The notes below the pieces were generated by a model that ran no database searches, had not been told where the DNA came from, and worked only from the letters and a program-made list of their open reading frames with translations. 64,000 bases of DNA, taken from the NCBI GenBank assembly GCA_037178855.1, contig JASJZC010000002.1:1798001-1862000 (forward strand), read 5' to 3'. Origin of the DNA: Oscheius sp. JU75 (taxonomy: Eukaryota > Nematoda > Chromadorea > Rhabditida > Rhabditidae). The position numbers and the translations under genes are program-made. Within the stretch, counting starts at the first letter, position 1. Each line of letters starts with the position of its first letter. Shown here piece after piece: positions 34,201-42,557 of this stretch.

Positions 34201-37200
34201 CCATTGGCAGAGTGACACATACTGACAGAACAGCTACTACAGAGAAAGTTACAGCCGAATAGGCCACAAAGCGATAGGCTTTGATGCGCGTCTCCAACTC
34301 CATAGTTCTAGGGAGAAGAACAGTAGTCGCGTAGAAGGGGCGGGACCGGAGAGAGAAGGCTTTATAGTCGGCCTACTACCGGTTAGTAAAACGGCTTCTC
34401 TCTGCCTTTTTTGAGAAAACATGTAGCGCAATCCCGACAGGTGGGAGAGAGAGAGAGAGAGAGGGAGAGACCAGTCATCGAGTTTTGAACTATGCAGAAG
34501 GAGACTGGTTGACCGGAGACAGAGAGACAGTGTATAGCTTCTGGAAACGAGTCAGAGCTCACTGGATTGTTCAATGGGACACTGTCTGTCTTATAGTCCA
34601 CGGGAGCTTACTGTTCTCAGTGAGTCAGGTAGTTTGACTCATATTTACCACTGTAAGGATTCTGACCTTGACTCTTAGTGAGAGGGAGAGGTTCATGAGA
34701 GACAGGAAGAAGAGAGTTCTATGACTCTTACCCAAAGAACCATTCAGAGAGATTGCCGTGAATCTGTACCCACTTCCATGTGTCGTAACTTAGTACTTGG
34801 TACTAAACCAAAGAGTGAAAGACAGTTCAAGTCTGGTTTCTAACCAGAAGAAGGCAGTCAAGAGAGACCGTCAGAAAGGGTAGTCAAGATCATAAAAGGC
34901 TAACCAGAGGCAGACACTTACAAAGAATTCTTCAATTTCTTTTGGATCAGACAATGGTATTCGATCTCTCTCCAGCAGAACTGGGTAGTCGATATAGATT
35001 TCCACTGGATTTCACTGAACTGTCCCTCCTATACCGTCTCGTGACTCTGTTTCTCTTCCTATCTTTTTTTACTCTCGACTACCCCCACACGTCACTTTCA
35101 CACCAATACAATATGTAATGACCCCGTGTCTGTGTCTCTCAAGAGCCTACCCTTGTCCTTGGCTACGCACGAGAGAGTCCGGTCTCCTCGGGCCATTTTC
35201 TCCGACCGAAAGCCGCAACCAGTTCCAAGGGTGCTATCTTCACATTCAAATTGCACCGCCGCTGTGCTTACTACGGACGCCAAATAGCAGTATAGGCTAA
35301 CCTGTCTTCTCTGGGAATGAAACAAAATCAAAGACACAAATTTTCAGTTCACATCTTGTCGAGGACGGTTCAGTCAATCTGCACTACGGGGTCTGTGGGC
35401 GGCTCATTCGACTACGACCAGACATGGATCTGTGCCCTGTGAGTTCATGCTTCTCTCATTTGTGTCCGACGCGACTGATTGCAAGTGACAGCTCTGGAAT
35501 GGCTCGAGGACTAGCATCTCGTCATCGGCTGCCGAGAAAGGGGGGATGAAGATAGACGAAGAGATAGAGAGACAGTGAGACAGAAAGACAGAAAGACAGA
35601 GACCGAGAGGATAATAGTATGTCTTCCAGATGTATGCTGAACACTGTCCAGCACCGTCACGTCGCCATTGCTCGACTGTCTCATCCGACCAATCTCGGTC
35701 GGACTATGCAAGATCTCCGTTTTATCATTATCGTGATCGCTCCGAGTCGAGCCAAAGGTACAAAGACGGCTCTGGAAACCACCAGGACTTTTGCCACCCT
35801 CTTCGCCGACATGGAGATCCGTCAGCGACTGGTCATGGCACAGAGTGTAGAGCAGTTTCGCTCGACTCTCCTCTCCGCAGCTAAAGAACTAGCCATGGAT
35901 CAGAACCAGTGGAGGGAGAGAAAGAGTTCCATCCATCTGAGTCAGGCTAAGGAGCAGATTTTCGGCCCGCATGCCTGGTACCCCTTCAGGGGCTTGAAAG
36001 AAGAGTTCATGAGGAGGATAGCCTACTATCCTTCGGACTTCACGGACGGCGTGAATGGACATAAGACCATGCAGAAACTCTTCTCCACTGTTGTCTTTCT
36101 TTACTTTGCCTGTCTCTTGCCAGCCATCGCTTTCGGGGTTCTGAATGACGACAATACTAACGGTGGTATCAGTGAGTCGAAGCCTGTGCACAGTTCTGAC
36201 TCAAGCATATTCAGATGTACGGAAGGTTGTAATTGCTCAAGCCATTGGTGGCATCTTCTATTCTCTTTTCGGCGGCCAGCCCATGATCATACTGCTCACG
36301 ACGGTTCCTTTAGCAATATATATGAAAGGTAGGTGTGGTACAGAGACTGAAAGGGAAGGACAGAGAGACAATTTGGCCAGTTAGGGTATCGAGCCTGGCG
36401 CCTTTCGTTTCGTAGTCGGAGGCTTAGCGACTGAGCTATTTGGCAAAAATTTCGGGCCGCCCGTTCCATTACACTTGCATACGCAGATATAGAGACAGAG
36501 ACAGCCAATAAGTTCCATTTTTCAGTAATCTACAAAATATCACAAGAACTCGGCTACGATTTTTTCGCAATGTACGCATGTGTCGGCCTGTTCTGTCAAC
36601 TGTTCCTAGTCCTGTACTCCGCGACAGAACTTTGTAGTTTGATGAAACTGGCCACAAGGTAGTGTACCCAAAGTTTCCGGAATATGATCTGTTTTCAGAT
36701 CAGCAGAAGAGATGTTCTCCCTATTTATCGCGATAGCCTTCACTGTCGAGAGCGTCCGAGCCGTGCACAACATTTTCATGCGCAACTACAACAGTTGCCC
36801 GGAAGCCGATACGGCACTGCAGTCCATAAAAGGGGCTCTGGATGCCGTGAAAAACAATTCGGCCGGGAATCAGATCATACAGAATATCACGCAGCTGGTC
36901 ACGCCGGAAGGACTCTGTAGGAGAGACACAACCATTTTGTACATGCTCCTGATGTTTGGAACCCTGTGGCTCGGACTCTTCTTGTACAACTTCAGAAAGG
37001 TAAAGCCAAAAAACTTAAAACCCTTTTTTCCGGAGAATTTCAAGCATGAAAAATTAAAAGATTTATACACCATGTGGATTGAACCCGACCCTTTTTGATC
37101 CGTAGTCGAAGTGCTAACCGACTGACCATTCGGCAAAGAGGGCTCTCTCTTTCCCTGATCTATGCATTCTATCAACGCACAAATATGCTGGTGGATGTTA

Positions 37201-38336
37201 TAGAACATGATATAATTCATTTAACATTTCTGCCGTTTTCAGACGCCCTACCTTACCCGATCCCGTCGTGAATGGCTCGCTGACTATGCTCTTCCAGCCT
37301 CTGTTCTGATCATGTCCTTCACGGGCTCCTATCTCTTTGCAGACATTCCGAGTGAGTCTACCTGTCCCTGTCTCTCAGCCCTGGTTTCTGTGTGTCTCTC
37401 TCTCTCTCTCTCTCTCTGTCTTGTTTATAAGTCTATTTTTCCAGAAGACCGATTCAAGATGCGCGATGAGGTTCCCGTGATGCAAGTCGCCGACATTTTC
37501 AGTCTTCCCCCTACTGGGTACTTCGTCTGTCTCCTGTTGGGCTTCTCCCTCTCGTTCCTCTTCTTCATCGATCAGAACATCACTTCGGCGATTGTCAACA
37601 ACTCACAGAATAAGCTGAAGAAGGGACAGACGCAGAACTTGGATCTGTTCGTGGTCGCCATCTTGAATATTGGACTGAGCATGTTAGGATTGCCATGGAT
37701 GCATGGGGCTCTTCCTCACTCACCCCTTCATCTGAGAGCACTGGCCGATGTGGAGGAGAGAGTCTCTCAGGGTCATGTTCACGAAGTGTGAGTTTGGAGA
37801 GCGAGAGACAGAGACAAAGACACACAGAGAGACAGAGATAAAGACACACAGTTCATTTTCAGCATCATGAACGTGAGGGAAACCCGTCTGGCCACTCTGA
37901 TAGCCCATATCATGATCCTCATATCCACCTTCTACCTGATCCCCTACCCCATGCAACTGATTCCGACCTCCGTCCTCCACGGACTCTTCCTCTACATGGC
38001 TTTGACCAGTCTGTCCGGGAATGAGATGTTTGAGCGTCTGCTACTTCTGATCACGGAACAGCAGGCCTACCCGCCTACTCACTACATTCGGAAGGTGCCC
38101 CAGAGGAAGGTTCATCTCTTCACAGCCTGTCAGCTCCTCCAGTTGATCATACTCTGTGCCTTTGGCTTCTCGCCATATCCTTTCGTGGAGATGGTTTTCC
38201 CAATAGTGTGCTTCTTCTTCTTACCCATCAGGTAAGGGTTCCTCGTAACATTTCTGACTCTCTCTGTTCCAGGCACACACTGATCCCTCGTCTGATCGAC
38301 TATAAGTACCTAGACGCACTGGACGGTCGTCATTGA
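15708..38336 (+). CDS. SLC4A11-like bicarbonate/borate-family membrane transporter with long disordered N-terminal region
   Basis: Core exons, all phase-consistent: 25948-26452, 29976-30695, 31740-31902, 32863-32951, 35348-35438, 35630-36171, 36215-36328, 36526-36658, 36699-36999, 37243-37351, 37445-37787, 37863-38231 and 38273-38336 (TGA). From ATG 25948 this gives about 1180 residues. From 31740 on the protein follows SLC4A11 closely: cytoplasmic [17 protein letters not shown] and VLFTQDAG, then [74 protein letters not shown]-like [17 protein letters not shown] and a terminal [11 protein letters not shown]. The loop in 36699-36999 has N-glycosylation sites (NNS, NIT). SLC4A11 proteins carry Na+-coupled or free H+/OH- and related fluxes at the plasma membrane; the substrate here is not shown. 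Exons 15708-15858, 18152-18331 and 19069-19221 join in phase with each other but not with 25948, so an exon is missing between them or 25948 is an alternative start. The 25948-30695 exons encode a Ser/Thr/Pro/Arg-rich extension (SRRKSV, ERRASQ, TKRVSW) absent from the human protein as I know it. Confidence 0.85.
18665..18690. repeat. GA-rich simple repeat
   Basis: Short GAGAGAGAGA tract in an intron of the SLC4A11-like gene. Confidence 0.6.
19362..19405. repeat. Dispersed hairpin repeat, copy 2 (diverged)
   Basis: Left arm TTTGCACAGTTGTAGAGCT and right arm AGAGCTACGACTTTGAAGAA form a stem with the same consensus as the copies at 5595 and 32359. Confidence 0.5.
19538..19582. repeat. Dispersed hairpin repeat, copy 3
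   Basis: TTCTGCCAAGTTGTAG on the left and CCACAACTTTGCGAAA on the right, preceded by the same TTTTTGATTTTCTG leader as the copy at 5595. Confidence 0.55.
19664..19740 (+). repeat. Decayed tRNA-like element
   Basis: GGTCCCAATGGCCTAGTGG looks like a tRNA 5' half with an A box (TGGCCTAGTGG). About 50 nt later CCGGAATTCAAACC resembles a B box. It does not fold into a clean cloverleaf by eye. Confidence 0.4.
20750..21430. repeat. Degenerate tandem repeat, period about 215 nt
   Basis: A block of the form AACTGYACTCTYAYYCT, then ATAG or TTAG, TCCGAYTGTGAGTC, AAGAGTCAAG and CYTGACAGAG recurs at about 20757, 20975 and 21190, with a weaker copy near 21340. It lies in an intron of the SLC4A11-like gene. 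Related AGTCAAGAGT-type words also occur around 28.8, 29.2, 34.6-34.9, 46.3 and 47.3 kb. Confidence 0.55.
22655..22730. repeat. TCTCTGTCTC-type simple repeat tract
   Basis: One of the longer pyrimidine-strand tracts of the TCTCTGTCTC family, in an intron of the SLC4A11-like gene. Confidence 0.8.
24110..24180. repeat. TCTCTGTCTC-type simple repeat tract
   Basis: Repeated CTCTCTGTCTCTCTGTCTC words within the long intron between 19.2 and 25.9 kb. Confidence 0.8.
26663..26733 (-). repeat. tRNA-like element, minus-strand member of a head-to-head pair
   Basis: On the minus strand: TGGTGGTTAGCATCGG (D-arm/A box like) and TTGGTTCGACCCACTCC (T-arm/B box like) at tRNA-like spacing. It is next to a divergent partner at 26736-26803, in an SLC4A11-like gene intron. 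Confidence 0.45.
26736..26803 (+). repeat. tRNA-like element, plus-strand member of a head-to-head pair
   Basis: TTCAAGTGGTTAGGATCACT (A box like) and TTGATTCGATCCCGGTCGG (B box like) at tRNA-like spacing. It starts three bases from the divergent partner. Confidence 0.45.
28805..28858. repeat. Two-copy short tandem repeat
   Basis: GACTAGATCCCTARCTTTTGAACT occurs twice in a row (written here as two blocks of fewer than 20 bases in each unit half), with a third partial copy. Confidence 0.6.
29130..29270. repeat. Duplicated block of about 70 nt
   Basis: GTAGTTAAGCAAAGGAACTA through CTGTACTTTTGACC recurs as GTAGTCAAGCATAGTAACTA through ATGTACTTTCGACC, with an indel. Confidence 0.5.
29575..29596. 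repeat. CT dinucleotide microsatellite
   Basis: An uninterrupted run of CT repeats in an intron of the SLC4A11-like gene. Confidence 0.8.
30815..30883 (-). repeat. tRNA-Arg-like element, copy 1
   Basis: Minus strand: CACACCGTAGCTCAGAAGG start, CTGACTACGGAACA anticodon-like loop (ACG) and GGGTTCGATCCCCC T-arm, with CACACC pairing to GGTGTG at the ends. The cloverleaf is imperfect at the anticodon stem. It lies in an SLC4A11-like gene intron, antisense to the gene. Confidence 0.55.
31551..31625 (-). repeat. Decayed tRNA-like element
   Basis: The minus strand carries TTGGTTCGACTCCCAGGC (B box like) and an upstream TGGCATGACAAAAGG segment. Only the T-arm half is convincing. Confidence 0.35.
32359..32403. 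repeat. Dispersed hairpin repeat, copy 4
   Basis: Best-paired copy: TTCTGCAAAGATGTAG on the left and CTACAACTTTGCAGAA on the right, one mismatch, 13-nt loop. It lies in an SLC4A11-like gene intron. Confidence 0.65.
32459..32527 (-). repeat. tRNA-Arg-like element, copy 2
   Basis: Minus strand: AATGGCGCAGTCGGTTAGCG (A box), CCGACTACAATAC loop and GCTGGGTTCGAACATCC (B box). The acceptor ends no longer pair. Confidence 0.5.
32998..33070 (-). tRNA. tRNA-Phe (GAA), copy 1
   Basis: 73 nt on the minus strand, beginning GCCTCGATAGCTCAGTTGGG and ending in a T-arm with GTTCGATCC. The acceptor stem GCCTCGA pairs with TCGGGGC (one G-U) plus a discriminator A. The anticodon loop CTGAAGA gives GAA. A and B boxes are intact and a run of T (seen as A on plus, 32981-32992) follows as a Pol III terminator. 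It lies antisense in the same SLC4A11-like gene intron as the nested collagen. It is identical to the copy at 40585. Confidence 0.92.
33256..33261 (-). terminator. Polyadenylation signal AATAAA of the cuticle collagen gene
   Basis: AATAAA on the minus strand 11 nt beyond the collagen stop codon, so the collagen transcript can end inside the host intron. Confidence 0.6.
33272..34303 (-). CDS. Nematode cuticle collagen, nested in an SLC4A11-like gene intron
   Basis: Three exons: 34303-34142, 34073-33509 and 33444-33272 (TGA), 299 residues. The N terminus ([20 protein letters not shown] and onward to HNEISYCK) is the nematode cuticle collagen N-terminal domain with a single membrane/signal segment at about residues 12-35. 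After a spacer with SNRTARQ and a CDSCCLPGP cysteine knot come interrupted Gly-X-Y blocks (GPAGPAG..., [16 protein letters not shown]..., then [13 protein letters not shown]...). The C-terminal non-collagenous tail has two cysteines ([10 protein letters not shown]). Such proteins are secreted by the hypodermis, trimerise, and are disulfide- and tyrosine-crosslinked into cuticle. Length and layout match typical 290-330-residue family members. A polyadenylation signal follows at 33256-33261. The whole gene lies within intron 32952-35347 of the SLC4A11-like gene on the opposite strand. Confidence 0.95.
36376..36445 (-). repeat. tRNA-Arg-like element, copy 3
   Basis: Minus strand: GCCAAATAGCTCAGTCGC (A box), CCGACTACGAAACG loop and CCAGGCTCGATACCC (B box); ends GCCAAAT/TAACTGGC partly pair. 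It lies in intron 36329-36525 of the SLC4A11-like gene, antisense. Confidence 0.55.
37070..37136 (-). repeat. tRNA-Arg-like element, copy 4
   Basis: Minus strand: GCCGAATGGTCAGTCGGTTA (A box), CGACTACGGATC loop (ACG, as in tRNA-Arg) and GTCGGGTTCAATCCAC (B box). It lies in intron 37000-37242 of the SLC4A11-like gene, antisense. Confidence 0.55.
37391..37425. repeat. CT microsatellite in a 93-nt intron
   Basis: CT repeats fill most of the intron between exons 37243-37351 and 37445-37787. Confidence 0.8.
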
Positions 38337-38340
38337 TCCT

Positions 38341-38722
38341 CTAGCCGGTCAACTTTGAAGCCTCACTTACTTTCTCCTTCAAAACCGGGTCGTAGTCTCT
38401 CACCTTTTGTTCTTCCCCAAAAATATTTCCAAGATACCTAGAGAGAATATTCCAGAGTGAATCTAGTCCACACACGGTTTCGTTATGAGTCTTCCGGTGT
38501 CTCCCTCTGTACACATTTTGCCCCCACATTTTTCAAACTAAAAACAGTCAGATTTCTATGTGTCAAAGTTTGAGAGCGAATAAATCGGTTTATTACTGGC
38601 GGCAGTGAGAAAAGATACAGAGATAGAGATGCAGAAAGACAGAGTAGCACTGACTCATCCCAGTCCAGTAATGTAAGGTTGTCCGCCTGGTCGGTCTCCT
38701 TCCTCGATCTTTTCAGAGGCAT
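38341..38722 (-). other. Possible minus-strand coding pieces in the 3' flank, unresolved
   Basis: Minus frames read KRSRKETDQADNLTLLDWDE (about 38722-38655) and YLGNIFGEEQKVRDYDPVLK (about 38435-38380) before a stop at 38341-38343, only a few bases from the SLC4A11-like stop. They look protein-like but I find no start, convincing splice structure or family. The area may instead be the 3' UTR of the SLC4A11-like gene, since an AATAAA lies on the plus strand at 38579. Confidence 0.2.
38579..38584 (+). terminator. Candidate polyadenylation signal of the SLC4A11-like gene
   Basis: AATAAA 243 nt after the TGA at 38334-38336. It is the first plus-strand match downstream of the stop codon. Confidence 0.35.
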
Positions 38723-39300
38723 CGAAGTTTCCTTCTCTATCCGTAGAGCAACTACACGATATCCTACTTCTTCCCAGTTTTTTCTCCTTCAGTCAGCATC
38801 TTAAAAACCGCAAATTGTGATAGAATCGAGCTGAGGCTGTCCGGATACATGCCGTCAGCATGCATGCCATTCCTGTCCGACTAGAGGGTAGGCTACTTGT
38901 CCTGTCGTTACGCCCGCTCCTCCAGTCAGCATGGTGAAGAGCCCAGTGTCGTGTTGAAATCTAATCCTGATGGTCCTGTTCATCATTCCCTGAACAGTAA
39001 CTGCTACTTGTCCAGTGGGAGCGAGGGGTGTCAACCTTTACCCAGAGAGCAGTGTCGTCACTAGTTTTTTTTATATCTCCAATCAATAAGCCAAGCAAGA
39101 AGACTTTTAGAACAAAAGTTGTCAAAAAAAAAATAGCTCTGTAATTGTTACAATTGCTCTAATTGTCTTCTGCTCTACCACAGTTTCAGCTATTGACAGT
39201 GACAGGAAAAAGGGGACCGTGTAGAAAGGATAGTGACAGTGAAAGAGCATAAAGAGAGAGGGAGAGACGGAAAGCTAGAGCCATAGAGACAGAAAAATGG
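38723..39300. other. Intergenic spacer
   Basis: No gene is visible. The stretch contains a purine-strand AGAGACAG tract at about 39245-39295 beside the 3' end of the SXP/RAL-2 gene. Confidence 0.4.
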
Positions 39301-39306
39301 TTTATT
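39301..39306 (-). terminator. Polyadenylation signal overlapping the stop codon of the SXP/RAL-2 gene
   Basis: The minus strand reads GTGAATAAACC: AATAAA begins within the TGA stop codon, leaving almost no 3' UTR. Confidence 0.6.
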
Positions 39307-40047
39307 CACTTTCTATCATGACGGTCAAAGCGTTCCTCGTGATAAAGAGCAGAAAGTTCTGTCTTGGCAGCCTCGGACAGATTCGTGTAAAGTTTCTGAC
39401 GCTGTTCTTTCAGTTCTGTCAATTTCTCATGGGCGGCACGAGCCTCTGGAGACAAAGCGGCCAACTTTTGCTTGAATGCCTCACGTCTCTGTGTCATCTT
39501 CTCACTGAACTTGTTGAATTCCTTCATCTGAATCGGATTGAGAAGTCTCTGAGCCAGTTCCTTGAACTTTTCAGGCTTTTCAGCTCTGGGGATGTCTTTG
39601 TCCTTCCAGAGATCCTCGAACTGTTTCTTGACGTCCGGTGAGGCTCCATTCAGGAAAGCTGGACCCCGGTGGACCAGTACACGCTGACGAATATGGTGGG
39701 GTAGAGATTCGAGAATCTTTTTCGTTTGGGACCTCTGGGTCTCGCAGTCATCTCCGATCTCGTAGTGTTCCCAAATGGTTTGCACCTGAAAGAATGGGTC
39801 TCTCTTTTCCAATATGACCCATTCCTCTCTGTCCCTCTTTTTTTTATGTCTCTCTGTCCCACCTTGGTTTTCTCCGTAGCAGGAAGATTGTCGGTGAATG
39901 GAGGAAGTCCACAGTGAGGCTCGTTCTGAAAACTGACAGATAGTGACAGAGACAGTGACTCACCCTGCTCCTGTCTTTATTCGATTTTCCTTTCTCCAAA
40001 GCGGTTATTGTTCCCAGTAGGAAAAGAGCCAAAGCGAGGCGGAACAT
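39306..40047 (-). CDS. Secreted SXP/RAL-2 family (DUF148) protein
   Basis: Three exons: 40047-39964, 39925-39863 and 39785-39306 (TGA), 208 residues, all joins in phase 0. Residues 1-17 (MFRLALALFLLGTITAL) are a signal peptide. The conserved region starts PAFLNGASPDVKKQFEDLWK and continues as amphipathic helices (MKEFNKFSEKMTQRREAFKQ, SPEARAAHEKLTELKEQRQK) to a short charged tail. This matches the SXP/RAL-2 layout: a proline-phenylalanine-leucine-x-Gly-Ala opening, then about 100 residues of Lys/Glu-rich helix. The family is nematode-specific and secreted; some members are surface or excretory antigens and bind metal, but the function is not settled. Two cysteines precede the domain (PHCGLPP, DDCETQ). 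The stop codon overlaps the polyadenylation signal. Confidence 0.8.
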
Positions 40048-41640
40048 GCCGGACTGAAAGTTGAAGAATAACAGTTTACTGCCCTGGATCGGATGTCATA
40101 AACAGGTGCAATAAGAGAGAGAGAGAAACAGTTGACACGTGAAAAAGTGGCAGGTGACAATCAAGTTTCGCCAAACTACAAGGTGTAGAGAGAGAGAAAA
40201 AGAGAGAGAAAGAGAGTTTCAAAACAGCTGTCCACAACGACCGAGATGACCCAAATTTCCCTGTCACTGTCTCTTTTTGAGGGCGATTAGCTAGCGAGGC
40301 GGAAAAAGTGGAACTTTCTCTCCCAATTGCTGGTCTGACTGCAATTCGAATCCACCTGGAACAGGTGCTCAAATTTTGTTGGATCCCCCTCTCGAAAAGA
40401 GCCCGGTGTGTATGTGTGTACCCTAATCTAATTATGGCTTATTCAAGTACGCGAGTGTGGATATTTGATCTCTTTCTTGGTCGTTGAATGATCAACGAGA
40501 TGGGTGTTTAGAAATGTTCTTTGGTTAGGATAGGAAGAGACGGGGACATTGAGACAGAAAAACAGCAAAAAGAGCAAAAACGATTGCCCCGAACCAGGAT
40601 CGAACTGGTGACCTTTAGATCTTCAGTCTAACGCTCTCCCAACTGAGCTATCGAGGCACTGACGACGGCGCAATTTCAGTCGAATAGATTACCTTATCGG
40701 AAAGCACCACGGAGTTTGTTCTTACAAGATTCCTATCGCTTTCTAGATCCGAGAACTGCTTTCAGAAAAAAAGTGAATTCCAACCATAATGCAACAGAAA
40801 TCTAGGCCCGCAATTGGAAACCTGAATCTTGACATGTCATGACTTGCCGAAATTATGTTTGACCTGCCTGAACCTGTCAAGACTTGTCCAAAATCGAACA
40901 AACGAGTAGCGTAACCCGTCTAGACCCTCTGTTTCCCATATATTCGGCCAGTGCATTTTTCAGATTTGTGAGCAGTCTTTTTATCGATCCAAACAGAGTC
41001 ATTTTATTCAGCTTTTTTCCAATGATATAGACAGGCAGCCTTTGAGCATTTCCAGAGAGCCTTCGTAGACAGTGTAGGGTCCGTGATCTGAAAACAAAAG
41101 ATATGGTATGAGTGGTATAGTTGACTGGGGACTGAGGGCAAAGACGGAGGCTTCTTTTGTACTACACTAAACGCATTTTCCACTAGGCGCTATTTGCAAT
41201 TAAAAGTCTTTCTTTACTAAAGCGCAGTGGTGTCCGTCCGTCCGTCTGTCTGTCATGGTGTCCGCACAATTACATATCAACACTAATACCCAAAAATTCT
41301 GACAAGTCATTTCATGTCAAGCGACAAGGTGAAGAGTCGACTGTGGGGGCAACTTTTGTTGACTTGTCCAGACTCTACTTGAATAAAAATGTTTAGACTA
41401 CTAGAAAAGTAAAGCAATGTGATATGGGTATAGCTGAAGAGCTTCTCGACAAGACTTGGTAATTAGAGTTGTTTTTGTTTAGATGTTTTTCTTTGGCAAA
41501 ACTCCAGAAACTGCAAGAAACCGAAATCGCTTCTCCAAGATACGAACTCGCACCTGTCTCTCTGTTTTACTGATACATACTTCTGTACTTTAACTGTTCG
41601 GCTCAGTTTTACCCAGCTCTATTAAACGGCTGGTTTTTTG
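40048..41640. other. Intergenic region with one tRNA gene
   Basis: Besides the tRNA-Phe at 40585-40657 it holds AGAGAG-type tracts (40115-40220) and a TGTC/CCGT-rich microsatellite-like patch at about 41232-41255. No protein-coding gene is supported. Confidence 0.4.
40585..40657 (-). tRNA. tRNA-Phe (GAA), copy 2
   Basis: Same 73-nt sequence as the copy at 32998-33070, with the GAA anticodon and intact A and B boxes. A T-run follows on the minus strand (A-run on plus at 40575-40580). It lies upstream of the SXP/RAL-2 gene on the same strand. Confidence 0.92.
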
Positions 41641-41642
41641 AG

Positions 41643-41648
41643 TTTATT
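41643..41648 (-). terminator. Polyadenylation signal AATAAA of the coiled-coil gene
   Basis: AATAAA on the minus strand 44 nt after the TAA at 41692-41694. Confidence 0.55.
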
Positions 41649-41691
41649 TCAAATGTAAAAATTGTAATATGAATATCCTTGACAGTGTTAC

Positions 41692-42557
41692 TTACTTCTT
41701 CTGCCATTCATCTTTCGCAAACTTCTGAAATCTCATGATTGCAGTGTTAGCTTTCGTTAGGATACCTTGTCTGTCTTTTTTCTGGAGGTCTGCTCCAAGC
41801 GGTCAATCTCTTCCCTCAAGAGCTTGGCAGTGATCTGAAAATGGTCCATGTTTCTGTCTCAGTGTCTCTCCGTTTCTCTGTCTCTGGCTCGAGGACCTTC
41901 AGGGTTTTGTCGAAACTTTCTAAGTGACAGAGACAGTGTTAGTGACAAAATTACTGCAAGAAATATTTTGTATTGTTTAATGATAAAAATATGAAGAAGA
42001 AAAAGCGTATACCAGGAGCATGAAGGAGGGTTTCCCCTCCACCGGCACCTTAAGCCGGCGGCTTTGACCGCTCGCCTATGGTGCTTGCTGACTACTGTCT
42101 GCTGTATGGCTCTGAACCGAGTCATGAGTACTGTCCCTCCGTCTATATTTGAGTGGTACACTGGTAAGTCTCTGTCTCGCTGTCTCTTTGTCACTCTGCC
42201 TCTCTATCTCTCTGTCTCTGCCTTTCATTCTCTCTGTCTCACTGAACTCACCGTTTGGATTTCTTCCTTCGTCTTCAACTCATGAAGAATCTTTTTTTCA
42301 TCGTCTTTGAGCTCTCTCAATCTCCCCAGGACACTTCTAGACGTATCGTCGAGATCCGTAGTAGTAACCAACAATGGCTCCCAGTTGATCTTTCCCGTCT
42401 CGGCTTCCTCCTCTTCTCTGTCAATGATCGTCTCGACCTGTGCTATTGGTTAGTCTCTGTCGCAGAAACCTACCAAATCCATTTGGTCCTCACTGATGAT
42501 GGTGTCGAGAAGCTGAGCAGCTTCTAGCCTCATTCCTCGAAGTTGGGAGAGAGCCAT
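41692..42557 (-). CDS. Small coiled-coil protein, 123 residues, function unknown
   Basis: Four exons: 42557-42474, 42437-42252, 41834-41766 and 41724-41692 (TAA). All joins are phase 0 with good splice sites; the first intron is only 36 nt. The start ATG sits in a CCAAAATGGCT context with an upstream pyrimidine-rich leader. The protein begins MALSQLRGMRLEAAQLLDTI, has an acidic stretch (DREEEEAE) and then long charged helices (VLGRLRELKDDEKKILHELK, LREEIDRLEQTSRKK) ending KFAKDEWQKK. There is no signal peptide or membrane segment. Size and helical content suit a small subunit of a larger complex, but I do not recognise the family. The regularity of the splice structure makes the gene itself fairly sure. 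Confidence 0.65.

Noticed and set aside
35118-35300. A plus-strand open stretch that looked like an extra exon before 35348.
   Set aside because: The exon ending at 32951 (phase 1) joins 35348 directly and matches the family alignment without a gap; adding this stretch breaks the frame and has no good donor.
37595-37980. Minus-strand open frames opposite the SLC4A11-like membrane exons.
   Set aside because: Shadows of the strongly supported transporter exons on the plus strand.
42018-42095. A tRNA-like patch with CACCGGCACC and GCTCGCCTATGG words.
   Set aside because: It has no recognisable A/B box spacing and no cloverleaf by eye.
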